Below, piece after piece: positions 1 through 6,600 of a DNA stretch of 6,611 nt. Source of the DNA: Actinomycetota bacterium (GTDB lineage Bacteria > Actinomycetota > Humimicrobiia > Humimicrobiales > Humimicrobiaceae); contig JAFGMJ010000183.1 of NCBI GenBank assembly GCA_016927635.1, positions 1 through 6,611 of the forward strand, read 5' to 3'. Position numbers and translations under genes: made by a program. Numbering within the stretch: position 1 is the stretch's first letter; every line of letters begins with the position of its first letter. The notes below the pieces were generated by a model, which worked only from the letters and a program-made list of their open reading frames with translations, was not told the DNA's origin and searched no databases.

Positions 1-23
1 AACATAGAATACAAAAAATCAAT

Positions 24-52
24 CATTGTAAATAATAATATTTATTACAATG
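24..52. promoter_or_regulatory. Imperfect dyad upstream of hydB, possible operator
   Basis: CATTGTAA at 24-31 is the exact reverse complement of TTACAATG at 45-52, with 13 AT-only bases between. The half-site centres lie about 21 bases apart, roughly two helical turns, which suits a dimeric regulator on one face of the DNA. The dyad sits about 40 bases before the hydB start. It does not fit the Rex consensus (TTGTTAA-N4-TTAACAA), whose halves are much closer, nor the FNR consensus. No convincing -35/-10 pair could be placed beside it. It could also be a weak RNA hairpin in the leader, or a chance result of AT-rich sequence. Confidence 0.35.
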
Positions 53-80
53 AGCTGGTATTGTTTATTTTAAATAAGGG

Positions 81-86
81 AAGGAG
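81..86 (+). promoter_or_regulatory. Ribosome binding site fixing the hydB start
   Basis: AAGGAG lies four bases before the ATG at 91, within a longer purine run GGGAAGGAG. It supports ATG 91 over the in-frame TTG at 61, which has no Shine-Dalgarno sequence and would add ten residues unlike the family N-terminus. Confidence 0.8.
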
Positions 87-90
87 ACAA

Positions 91-1122
91 ATGCTTTATA
101 AGGTTTTGGACAAAAAAGATTTTAAGGATTTCGTTGTAAATCTTATTGCCGCTTACGAAGTTACTGGTCCGAAAAAAATCAACCAGTCCTTGCATGATTT
201 TGTTCCAATCAAAAATTATGAGGATATGGATCTGGGATATAAAAGGACGACTTTATCGCCAGCAAAAAAGATGCTTTTTCCATCAGTGGAGGCTCTTGCA
301 AGTTATAAAGTAAGTAAAGATATTGAAGTAAAACCGCTGGTTGAAAGTAAAGAACAGATGCTTTTTGGCGCAAGCGCGTGGGATATTAATGGCATGAATT
401 TTCTTGACAGAATATTCAGCACTGACTTTATTGATGAAAATTACATGGAAAAAAGAAAAAAGCTAAAAGTCATTGGCATTGATGCAGAACCTTCAGATGC
501 AAATTTTGCTGTATCTATGAATGCAGAATATGCAAAGGAGGGATTTGATTTATTTCTTTCAGATATAGGCGACAAATATTTTGTAAGATTGGGCACGGCT
601 GCAGGAGCAGAAATTGCTGAAAAATATGGCAAATTCTCAGATGCTTCAGATTCCGATTATAGCGCCTTTGACAGAGCGATGATTGAATATAAAAAGAAAT
701 TCAAAGTAAATATTGATCTTGATAATCTTTTTGAAAATTTAGAGATAGTATATGGCCGTAAAGAATTCTGGAACAAGCTTGCAGAAAAATGTTTCAGCTG
801 CGGCTCATGTAACCTGGTTTGCCCTACCTGTTTTTGCTTTAATGTCCGTGATGACATGAAAATGGATCTTTCAGAAGGCGTTAAATCACGTCAATGGGAT
901 TCATGCATGATATCCAATTATGGACTTGTGGCAGGCGGCCATAACTTCAGGCCTGATGCTGCAAACAGGCTAAAGCAGAGGTACAGATGCAAATTAAAGA
1001 CGTATGTAGAAAAATTCGGGCAGTATTCATGCATCGGATGCGGCAGATGCGTGGAGGCATGCCTTGCGAAAATAAACATATATGAAGACATAAATGCAAT
1101 AAAGGAAGAGGTGAACATTTAA
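91..1122 (+). CDS. hydB: Sulfhydrogenase beta subunit, Fe-S electron transfer protein
   Basis: This is a 343-residue cytoplasmic iron-sulfur subunit of the HydB/AsrA family. It relays electrons within a group 3b-like [NiFe] hydrogenase. The C-terminal third carries two ferredoxin-type sites, C-x2-C-x2-C-x3-C at residues 234-244 and again at 314-324, with extra cysteines at 247, 249, 272 and 300. Between them lies the strongly conserved family stretch WDSC-(x)-GLVAGGHNFRP (residues 269-288), which is close to Pyrococcus HydB as I recall it. The N-terminal half (1-220) is the family's alpha/beta region. It is odd in lacking the four cysteines usually found there: W97, A132, N138 and A140 stand where relatives have Cys in an ACD motif and a C-x5-CFC motif. 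The start is set by the AAGGAG at 81-86. It is the first of four tightly packed genes, ending one base before hydG. It could alternatively be an anaerobic sulfite reductase A subunit, but the hydrogenase small and large subunits downstream decide the role. Confidence 0.9.
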   Translation: MLYKVLDKKDFKDFVVNLIAAYEVTGPKKINQSLHDFVPIKNYEDMDLGYKRTTLSPAKKMLFPSVEALASYKVSKDIEVKPLVESKEQMLFGASAWDINGMNFLDRIFSTDFIDENYMEKRKKLKVIGIDAEPSDANFAVSMNAEYAKEGFDLFLSDIGDKYFVRLGTAAGAEIAEKYGKFSDASDSDYSAFDRAMIEYKKKFKVNIDLDNLFENLEIVYGRKEFWNKLAEKCFSCGSCNLVCPTCFCFNVRDDMKMDLSEGVKSRQWDSCMISNYGLVAGGHNFRPDAANRLKQRYRCKLKTYVEKFGQYSCIGCGRCVEACLAKINIYEDINAIKEEVNI

Positions 1123-1123
1123 G

Positions 1124-1984
1124 ATGGTTATGGATTTAAATGTTAAAGTTAAAACTGAATCAATATATGTTCCCGATATTGCCACTATAACAGACATTAA
1201 GGAACTCACCGCTACAGAAAAGCAATTCATAATAAAAATAGATGATGAAGAGAAAAGGAAAAATTTCAATTTTCTGCCGGGACAGTTTGTTGAACTTACT
1301 GCTTTTGGAATTGGAGAAGCTCCATTTTCAATCCCTTCGTCCCCGAATAATAAAGACTATTTCGAACTTTGTGTAAGAAATATCGGCAGTGTTTCAGCTG
1401 CTCTTCACAGGATGAAACCGGGTGATAAAGTCGGAATAAAAGGGCCTCTCGGAAAAGGGTATTTCCCATTTGAAAAGATGATGGGCAACAATGTGGTAAT
1501 AATTGCAGGTGGCCTTGGAATGGCTCCTGTAAGGTCTCTTCTTTTGCAGATACTTGAAGACAGAAAAAGCTATAAAGATGTAACGCTTATTTACGGCTGT
1601 GTTGACCCTCAGAACATGCTTTACAAAGATGAAATAGAAAACCTTAAAAAAAGCAATGACATTAAAGTGCTCCTGACCGTAGACAGGCCCGATGATAGCT
1701 GGAATGATGCAGTGGGTGTATGCACAAATCTTATACCACAATTAAAATATAAACCAGAAGATACTTATTTAATAGTTTGCGGTCCCCCGGTAATGTACAA
1801 GTTTGTGATAATTGAGCTGGAAGAAAAAGAGTATAAACCTGAAAATATTTTTCTTTCACTGGAAAGAAGAATGGAATGCGGTGTCGGTAAATGTAATCAC
1901 TGTCATATAGGCAATAAACTTGTTTGTGTAGACGGACCTGTATTCAGTTTATGGGAAATCAAAAATTTGAAGGAGGCTATATAA
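1124..1984 (+). CDS. hydG: Sulfhydrogenase gamma subunit, FAD/NAD(P)-binding
   Basis: This 286-residue flavoprotein of the ferredoxin-NADP reductase/PyrK fold exchanges electrons between NAD(P)H and the Fe-S chain of the hydrogenase. The FAD domain covers about residues 15-115, with PGQFVELT at 52-59 and GEAPFSIPSS at 64-73; as in Pyrococcus HydG, the Arg of the usual RxYS flavin motif is absent. The nucleotide domain follows, with VIIAGGLGMAPVRSLL at 125-140 and CGPPVMYK at 219-226. A [2Fe-2S] site is formed by Cys252, 257, 260 and 268 (C-x4-C-x2-C-x7-C), followed by VDGPVF. The start ATG lies two bases after the hydB stop codon, with a purine-rich AAGGAAGAGG about 12 bases upstream; a second in-frame ATG at 1130 is further from it. 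The stop overlaps the hydD start by one base. NAD versus NADP preference cannot be read from the motifs. The symbol here is not the [FeFe]-hydrogenase maturase of the same name. Confidence 0.92.
   Translation: MVMDLNVKVKTESIYVPDIATITDIKELTATEKQFIIKIDDEEKRKNFNFLPGQFVELTAFGIGEAPFSIPSSPNNKDYFELCVRNIGSVSAALHRMKPGDKVGIKGPLGKGYFPFEKMMGNNVVIIAGGLGMAPVRSLLLQILEDRKSYKDVTLIYGCVDPQNMLYKDEIENLKKSNDIKVLLTVDRPDDSWNDAVGVCTNLIPQLKYKPEDTYLIVCGPPVMYKFVIIELEEKEYKPENIFLSLERRMECGVGKCNHCHIGNKLVCVDGPVFSLWEIKNLKEAI
1971..1976 (+). promoter_or_regulatory. Ribosome binding site fixing the hydD start
   Basis: A perfect AGGAGG lies inside the last codons of hydG, seven bases before the ATG at 1984. It rules out the longer in-frame start at 1924, which would overlap hydG by about 60 bases. 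The junction reads TAATG, so hydG termination and hydD initiation are likely coupled. Confidence 0.88.
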
Positions 1985-2733
1985 TGAGTAAGCCAAAAGT
2001 TGGTGTATTTGGGTTAGCCGGCTGTGGCGGATGCCAGCTCGAGATATTGAATCTCGAGGATGAGCTTGTAGATTTTATAAGCGCTGTGGATATAGTGCAT
2101 TTTACTGAGGCGATTACTGAACACAGCGACACTTATGAAATAGCTTTGATTGAAGGTTCTGTATCAACAAAACATGACCTTGAAAGGCTTGAGCATATTG
2201 CAAAAGTTGCAAAAATAATAATTGCAATGGGAGCATGCGCATGCACTGGAGGATTAAACTGCTTGAAAAACCTTTATGGAACTGAGAAAGCCAAGGAACT
2301 TGTATACGGAGACAAGAAAGACTGGATAGATGCAATCGATACAAAACCTATAGATGCTTATGTTAAGGTGGACTATTACGCAAGAGGATGTCCTCCAACC
2401 AGGTCAGAAATAGTTGATATAGTAAAGTCTCTGATAATGGGCAAAATACCTGAAATACCTGATTATCCGGTATGCGTAGAATGCAAGAGACTTGGGAACA
2501 CCTGTCTTTATGATATAGGAGGAACCTGCATGGGTCCTGTTGCGAGGGCAGGCTGCAATGCAAGATGTCCTTCAGCTGGTTCAGGGTGTGAAGCCTGCAG
2601 GGGACCTGTTGACGACCCCAATATGAATGCACAGAAGGATCTTCTTGAAAGATATGGTCTTACGGTTGAAGATATTATGGAAGGGTTTAACCTTTATAAT
2701 GCCTGTAAAAAAATTGAACAAAAAAATAAATAA
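1984..2733 (+). CDS. hydD: [NiFe] hydrogenase small (delta) subunit
   Basis: This 249-residue small subunit of a soluble [NiFe] hydrogenase passes electrons from the Ni-Fe site through three predicted [4Fe-4S] clusters. The proximal cluster site uses Cys14 and Cys17 (GCGGCQLEIL, residues 13-22), a Cys in GACACTGG (85 or 87) and Cys136 in RGCPP. The C-terminal region has eight more cysteines, 164, 167, 174, 182 and 191, 195, 202, 205, enough for two further clusters. EGSVST at 57-62 is another conserved piece of the family. There is no twin-arginine signal and no membrane anchor, so it is a cytoplasmic group 3 enzyme. F420-nonreducing (Mvh) and NAD-linked small subunits have the same general plan; the HydB and HydG partners point to group 3b. 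The start follows a perfect AGGAGG and overlaps the hydG stop. Confidence 0.94.
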   Translation: MSKPKVGVFGLAGCGGCQLEILNLEDELVDFISAVDIVHFTEAITEHSDTYEIALIEGSVSTKHDLERLEHIAKVAKIIIAMGACACTGGLNCLKNLYGTEKAKELVYGDKKDWIDAIDTKPIDAYVKVDYYARGCPPTRSEIVDIVKSLIMGKIPEIPDYPVCVECKRLGNTCLYDIGGTCMGPVARAGCNARCPSAGSGCEACRGPVDDPNMNAQKDLLERYGLTVEDIMEGFNLYNACKKIEQKNK

Positions 2734-2749
2734 TCCGGAGGTCTTTTAA

Positions 2750-4051
2750 ATGGCAACAAATTTAAATATAGAAGTTTCTCCAGTATCAAGGGTCGAGGGT
2801 CACGGAGACCTTGTTCTGGATGTAAAAAACAAAAAAATTGAAAAGCTTCAGTTCAGGATTCCTGAATCACCCAGGTTTTTTGAAGCTATGCTTGTGGGCA
2901 GAAAATATACAGAACCCTCACATATAACTTCAAGAATATGCGGAATATGTTCAGTTGCTCATACATTTGCATCAATAAGAGCTACTGAAGCTGCTTTTGG
3001 CGTTAAGTTAAATGACCAGATACTTAAGCTAAGGAAGCTTGCAAATCATGGTGAAATGGTACAAAGTAACTGCCTGCATGTTTATTTTTTAGCTGCGCCT
3101 GATTTTCTTGGCGTAGGAAGCGTTGTACCGCTTTTAAATACACATCCTGAGGTTGTAAGAATTGCTGTTAATATGAAAAAAGTGGCCAATGAAATGGTAA
3201 GAGTTGTGGGCGGCAGGGCAGTACATCCGATTTCCACAATTGTAGGTGGTTTTACAAAGCTGCCGAGTATTGAAGGCCTGTTGAAATTAAGGGAAATGTT
3301 AATTGCTTTATATCCTGACCTGAAAACTTCTCTTGAAGTATTGAAGTCTTTAGACCTTCCTGATTTTGAAAGGGCAACTGAGTACATATGCATAACAGAC
3401 GATGAGGATTATGCCCTGTATTCGGGTGAGCTTATGTCTTCAGACGGATGGAAAATCAGCAACCAGGATTACCTTACCAGGATAAATGAAAAAGTTGTTC
3501 AGCATTCAACTGGAAAGCATTGCTGGGCATCAAGAGACTCATACATGGTTGGTGCGCTTTCAAGAATCAACAATAATTATGATAAACTCAGTGCAAATGC
3601 TAAACAATATGCTGAAGAACTGGGATTAAAACCCCCTTGTTATAATACTTTTATGATAAACATAGCCCAGTTTGTTGAAATAGTTCATAGCGTTGACGAT
3701 AGCATAAGGCTTATAGACGAACTTCTTGAATCTGGACTTGATGAAAGCAAAGCTATGGCTGAAGTCATTCCAAAAGCAGGCAGGGGAGTAGGAATAGTCG
3801 AGGCTCCAAGAGGCGCGCTTATACATGATTATACCTATGATGCTGAAGGAAAGATAAGCAAAGCAAACCTTATAATTCCGACTAATATGAATTATGCAAA
3901 TGTTGAAAAAGACCTGGAAGCGCTTGTCCCTGCTATAATTGATAAAACAGAAGATGAAATCAGGCTCGGGTGTGAGATGCTGATAAGGGCATATGATCCA
4001 TGCATTTCATGCTCAACACATTTTTTAAATGTCACACTGGTAAATAAATAG
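2750..4051 (+). CDS. hydA: [NiFe] hydrogenase large (alpha) subunit
   Basis: This 433-residue catalytic subunit holds the Ni-Fe(CN)2CO site that makes or oxidises H2. The N-terminal SRVEGHG (13-19) is typical of the family. The L1 motif RICGIC-x3-H at 62-71 gives ligands Cys64 and Cys67, and the L2 motif DPCISCSTH at 416-424 gives Cys418 and Cys421. All four metal-binding cysteines are present, so the enzyme should be active. Nine residues (FLNVTLVNK) follow His424, consistent with a C-terminal peptide removed by a HycI/HyaD-type maturation protease after nickel insertion. No such protease and no hyp gene lies in the window, so maturation genes must be elsewhere. GGAGGT at 2737-2742 is seven bases before the ATG. 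It is the last gene of the hyd operon, followed by the shared terminator at 4125-4176. The symbol is the sulfhydrogenase one and does not mean the [FeFe] enzyme. Confidence 0.95.
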   Translation: MATNLNIEVSPVSRVEGHGDLVLDVKNKKIEKLQFRIPESPRFFEAMLVGRKYTEPSHITSRICGICSVAHTFASIRATEAAFGVKLNDQILKLRKLANHGEMVQSNCLHVYFLAAPDFLGVGSVVPLLNTHPEVVRIAVNMKKVANEMVRVVGGRAVHPISTIVGGFTKLPSIEGLLKLREMLIALYPDLKTSLEVLKSLDLPDFERATEYICITDDEDYALYSGELMSSDGWKISNQDYLTRINEKVVQHSTGKHCWASRDSYMVGALSRINNNYDKLSANAKQYAEELGLKPPCYNTFMINIAQFVEIVHSVDDSIRLIDELLESGLDESKAMAEVIPKAGRGVGIVEAPRGALIHDYTYDAEGKISKANLIIPTNMNYANVEKDLEALVPAIIDKTEDEIRLGCEMLIRAYDPCISCSTHFLNVTLVNK

Positions 4052-4124
4052 ATTATCTGGATTTTGAATTGTATTAAAAATATTAAAATTTTTTTAATGC
4101 ACTTTAATCCATTAGTTGTAAATA

Positions 4125-4176
4125 AAAAAGCTGTCAATAACAAAAATTCAATTCATTATGTTATTGACAGCTTTTT
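4125..4176. terminator. Bidirectional terminator between hydA and nfnB
   Basis: An 18-base arm (4125-4142) is perfectly complementary to 4159-4176 (TGTTATTGACAGCTTTTT), with a 16-base loop. The stem core contains AGCTGTCAATAACA, and its outer ends are A and T tracts, so each strand reads a hairpin followed by a U-run. It lies 74 bases after the hydA stop and 27 bases after the nfnB stop on the opposite strand. It therefore probably ends both convergent transcripts. The rest of the 151-base gap is AT-rich with no gene. Confidence 0.87.
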
Positions 4177-4202
4177 ATTATATGTAATATTAATTTATAA
4201 GC

Positions 4203-5690
4203 TTACCATGCCCTGGTTTTTAAATATTGGTCCATCGCCTTTGCAGCATTTTTTCCAGCCCCCATTGCAAGTATAACGGTAGCCGCGCCTGTTACAATAT
4301 CGCCGCCTGCAAAAACCCCTTTCTTGCTTGTCTTTCCGGAGCTGTCTGCTATTATATTGCCCCATTTATTTAATGCAATATCTGGAGAAGTCTGGGTAAG
4401 TACAGGGTTTGGACCCTGGCCTATAGCTATAACCGCAATCTCTGTATCTATTTCATATTCGCTGTTTGGAACTGGTATAGGCCGTCTTCTTCCGCTGTCA
4501 TCAGGTTCACCAAGCTCCATTCTTATGCATACTAATTTCTTAATCCAGCCATTTTCACCTTTTATTTCAACAGGGTTTGTCAAAAAGACCATATCAACGC
4601 CTTCTTCTCTGGCATGTTTTATTTCCTCTATTCTTCCCGGCATTTCAACTTCAGTTCTTCTGTATATAAGGTAAACCTTTCTGGCGCCAAGCCTGAGAGC
4701 AGTTCTTGCAGAATCAAGTGCAACATTCCCTCCACCTATAACGGAAACAATACCAGCCCTTTTTACCGGAGTGTCCCATTGTGGAAAAAGATAACCTTTC
4801 ATAAGGTTGACTCTTGTCAGATATTCATTTGCAGAATAAACTCCATTTAAATTTTCCCCGGGAATACCGAGAAAATAGGGCAGTCCTGCACCTGTGCCAA
4901 TAAAAATACTTTCATAACCGTTTTCTAAAAGTTCATCTATTGTAAATGTTTTTCCTATTATGCAGTTTAGTTTTATTTCAACTCCGAGACTTTTTACATA
5001 TTCAACCTCGCCTGATACGATGGACTTTGGAAGCCTGAATTCAGGTATTCCATATACAAGTACGCCTCCGGCACTGTGCAATGCTTCAAATAAAGTTACG
5101 CTGTAGCCCATTTTAGCAAGCTCGCCTGCACAAGTAAGACCTGCAGGCCCAGCGCCGATAACAGCAGTTTTTATTTTACCGGTTTTTATCTCTGCTGTAC
5201 TAATATCATGATTATCTAAATCATAGCCAAAAGCTGCCTTGCTTTTATATTCTTTTTTATCAGTATGCAGAGCAGTGTTCTTTTTACAAGTATTTTCATA
5301 ATCTGCGACAAACCTTTCAAGTTTTCCTATGGCAACAGGGTCATCCTTAATGCCCAGGATACAAGCCTTCTCACACTGGTTCTCCTGGGGGCATACTCTG
5401 CCGCATATGCCCGGCATAGTATTTTTATCCCTGATTTTTTCAAGAGCTTCTTTAAATTTTCTATCTTTTATATATGCTATAAAACCCTTAATATCAATTT
5501 CAACAGGACAGCCTTCAATACATTTGGGATTTTTGCACATAAGGCATCTCATACTCTCAAGTACTGCCTGTTCTTCTGAATAACCCAGCTCTACTTCACC
5601 AAAATTTTGTACCCTTTCTGAAGGATTTTGCTCTGCAATTTTATTTCTGGGTATTTTTTTGCGAGTATTCTTTACTGGCTCATTTTGCAT
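4203..5690 (-). CDS. nfnB: NADH-dependent reduced ferredoxin:NADP+ oxidoreductase, large subunit
   Basis: This 495-residue large subunit of the electron-bifurcating transhydrogenase Nfn belongs to the glutamate synthase small-chain family. The N-terminal Fe-S domain has C-x2-C-x4-C-x3-C at residues 49-61 and C-x3-C-x5-C-x3-C at 96-110, consistent with two [4Fe-4S] clusters. A Rossmann FAD motif VIGAGPAG lies at 177-184, an NADP-binding motif IGGGNVALDSAR at 318-329, with arginines at 344-345 suited to the 2'-phosphate, and the second FAD motif AGGD at 461-464. In the characterised Thermotoga enzyme this subunit holds the bifurcating FAD and binds NADPH and ferredoxin. GGAG (5699-5702) lies eight bases before the ATG, inside nfnA, and the two genes overlap by 19 bases. 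A polar, lysine-rich stretch at about 132-173 between the Fe-S and FAD domains looks longer than usual. The partner nfnA argues against a GltD or dihydropyrimidine dehydrogenase role. Automatic annotation may call it sulfide dehydrogenase or GltA. Confidence 0.92.
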   Translation of the reverse strand: MQNEPVKNTRKKIPRNKIAEQNPSERVQNFGEVELGYSEEQAVLESMRCLMCKNPKCIEGCPVEIDIKGFIAYIKDRKFKEALEKIRDKNTMPGICGRVCPQENQCEKACILGIKDDPVAIGKLERFVADYENTCKKNTALHTDKKEYKSKAAFGYDLDNHDISTAEIKTGKIKTAVIGAGPAGLTCAGELAKMGYSVTLFEALHSAGGVLVYGIPEFRLPKSIVSGEVEYVKSLGVEIKLNCIIGKTFTIDELLENGYESIFIGTGAGLPYFLGIPGENLNGVYSANEYLTRVNLMKGYLFPQWDTPVKRAGIVSVIGGGNVALDSARTALRLGARKVYLIYRRTEVEMPGRIEEIKHAREEGVDMVFLTNPVEIKGENGWIKKLVCIRMELGEPDDSGRRRPIPVPNSEYEIDTEIAVIAIGQGPNPVLTQTSPDIALNKWGNIIADSSGKTSKKGVFAGGDIVTGAATVILAMGAGKNAAKAMDQYLKTRAW

Positions 5691-6532
5691 TTGTGATTCT
5701 CCATATATTTATTATATGCTGTTTTTTCTTCTTCGCGATAAATATCCAGTCTTGAACTTAAAAGCTTGAAATCAACCAGATGGCCGTCAAATTCAGGACC
5801 GTCAACACAGCCAAACATGGTTTTACCACCGACTTCAACCCTGCATGAGCCGCACATGCCTGTTCCGTCCACCATAATAGGATTAAGAGATACGATGGTT
5901 TTTAAACCGTATGGCCTGGTTACATCGCATACTGCTTTCATCATAAGAACCGGTCCGATTGCCACAACCCTGTCTATTTTTTTATCCGGATGCTGCTTTA
6001 TATATTCAATAAGAAAATCTGATACAAAACCTTTAAAACCCTCGCTTCCGTCATCAGTGCAGGTATAAAACTCATCACTGTGAGTTTTTATAGCTTCTTT
6101 AAATATAAGCCCGTTGCAGTTACGCGCGCCTATTACAGATATCACATAGTTTCCGGCTTCTTTCATTGTTTTTATAATTGGAAGTGTGGGAGCTATGCCG
6201 ACACCTCCGCCTATTATAACCACTGTACCAAAATTTTCTATTTCTGAGGGTTTTCCCAAAGGGCCCGCAATGTCAGGGATTATATCACCCGGTTCAAAAG
6301 AGCTAAGCAGCCTGGAAGTTTTGCCTATTTTTAATATAGTAATATTGATTATACCTTTTGCAGGGTCCCTGTCTGCAATAGTCAGTGGAATTCTCTCGCC
6401 TTCATTTCTTGCCCTTATAACTACAAATTGTCCGGCTTTAGCCTTTTTAGCTATTACAGGGCAGTAAACCGTGAAGCTGACAGTATCACTGCCTAAAATA
6501 CTCTTATCGATTATTCTATTTTCAGCCTGCAT
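5672..6532 (-). CDS. nfnA: NADH-dependent reduced ferredoxin:NADP+ oxidoreductase, small subunit
   Basis: This 286-residue small subunit of Nfn has the ferredoxin-NADP reductase fold. It binds FAD and NAD(H) and accepts electrons from the bifurcating FAD of NfnB. The FAD motif ERIPLTIAD is at residues 46-54, the nucleotide-binding loop IIGGGVGIAP at 106-115, and the [2Fe-2S] region VDGTGMCGSC at 221-230, ending with Cys242 in FGCVDGPEF. Only Cys227, 230 and 242 are available. Asp222 takes the place of the fourth cysteine, as in the structurally known Nfn small subunit with its 3-Cys/1-Asp cluster; this separates it from PyrK and from HydG in this window. AGGAG (minus strand, 6540-6544) is seven bases before the ATG. 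The C-terminal residues after about 262 form a charged helix-like tail encoded partly in the overlap with nfnB. It is the first gene of a two-gene operon convergent with hyd. Confidence 0.93.
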   Translation of the reverse strand: MQAENRIIDKSILGSDTVSFTVYCPVIAKKAKAGQFVVIRARNEGERIPLTIADRDPAKGIINITILKIGKTSRLLSSFEPGDIIPDIAGPLGKPSEIENFGTVVIIGGGVGIAPTLPIIKTMKEAGNYVISVIGARNCNGLIFKEAIKTHSDEFYTCTDDGSEGFKGFVSDFLIEYIKQHPDKKIDRVVAIGPVLMMKAVCDVTRPYGLKTIVSLNPIMVDGTGMCGSCRVEVGGKTMFGCVDGPEFDGHLVDFKLLSSRLDIYREEEKTAYNKYMENHKCKMSQ

Positions 6533-6539
6533 AAAAACG

Positions 6540-6544
6540 CTCCT
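6540..6544 (-). promoter_or_regulatory. Ribosome binding site of nfnA
   Basis: AGGAG on the minus strand lies seven bases before the ATG at 6532-6530, a standard spacing. It confirms the start and shows the open reading frame is not extended from further upstream. Confidence 0.8.
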
Positions 6545-6568
6545 AAGGGTAACAATTTAAAAATATTA

Positions 6569-6600
6569 ATTATAATCATAAAAAAAACAACTTTTTTCAA
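6569..6600 (-). promoter_or_regulatory. Candidate promoter region of nfnAB
   Basis: On the minus strand the region reads TTGAAA (6600-6595), a T-rich spacer, then TATGATTATAAT (6580-6569). TTGAAA is a plausible -35. The perfect TATAAT is 20 bases further on, too long a spacer. GATTAT (6577-6572) gives a 17-base spacer but only four of six matches, and TATGAT gives 14. A sigma-70-type promoter here is likely by position and composition, 36 bases or more before the nfnA start, but the exact elements are ambiguous. The neighbour beyond 6611 is not visible. Confidence 0.35.

Noticed and set aside
61..90. N-terminal extension of HydB from the TTG at 61
   Set aside because: No ribosome binding site lies before it, the extra ten residues are not family-like, and AAGGAG sits inside this stretch just before ATG 91.
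1924..1983. Longer HydD start at 1924
   Set aside because: It would overlap the conserved end of hydG. The perfect AGGAGG and the glycine-rich cysteine motif near the N-terminus fit ATG 1984.
4073..4098. AT-only hairpin (ATTAAAAA with TTTTTAAT) just after hydA
   Set aside because: The stem has no G or C and would be weak. The stronger hairpin at 4125-4176 explains termination.
4064..4276. Small plus-strand open reading frame in the convergent gap
   Set aside because: It runs through the terminator hairpin and into the antisense strand of nfnB, has no ribosome binding site and gives a low-complexity protein.
4203..5690. Glutamate synthase small subunit (GltD) or sulfide dehydrogenase function
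   Set aside because: No glutamate synthase large chain is present. The overlapping nfnA with its Asp/3-Cys motif identifies the pair as Nfn; the sulfide dehydrogenase name is an older label for the same enzyme type.
5672..6532. Dihydroorotate dehydrogenase electron transfer subunit (PyrK)
   Set aside because: There is no pyrD neighbour, the [2Fe-2S] motif lacks the first cysteine of PyrK, and ERIPLTIAD with VDGTGMCGSC is the Nfn pattern.
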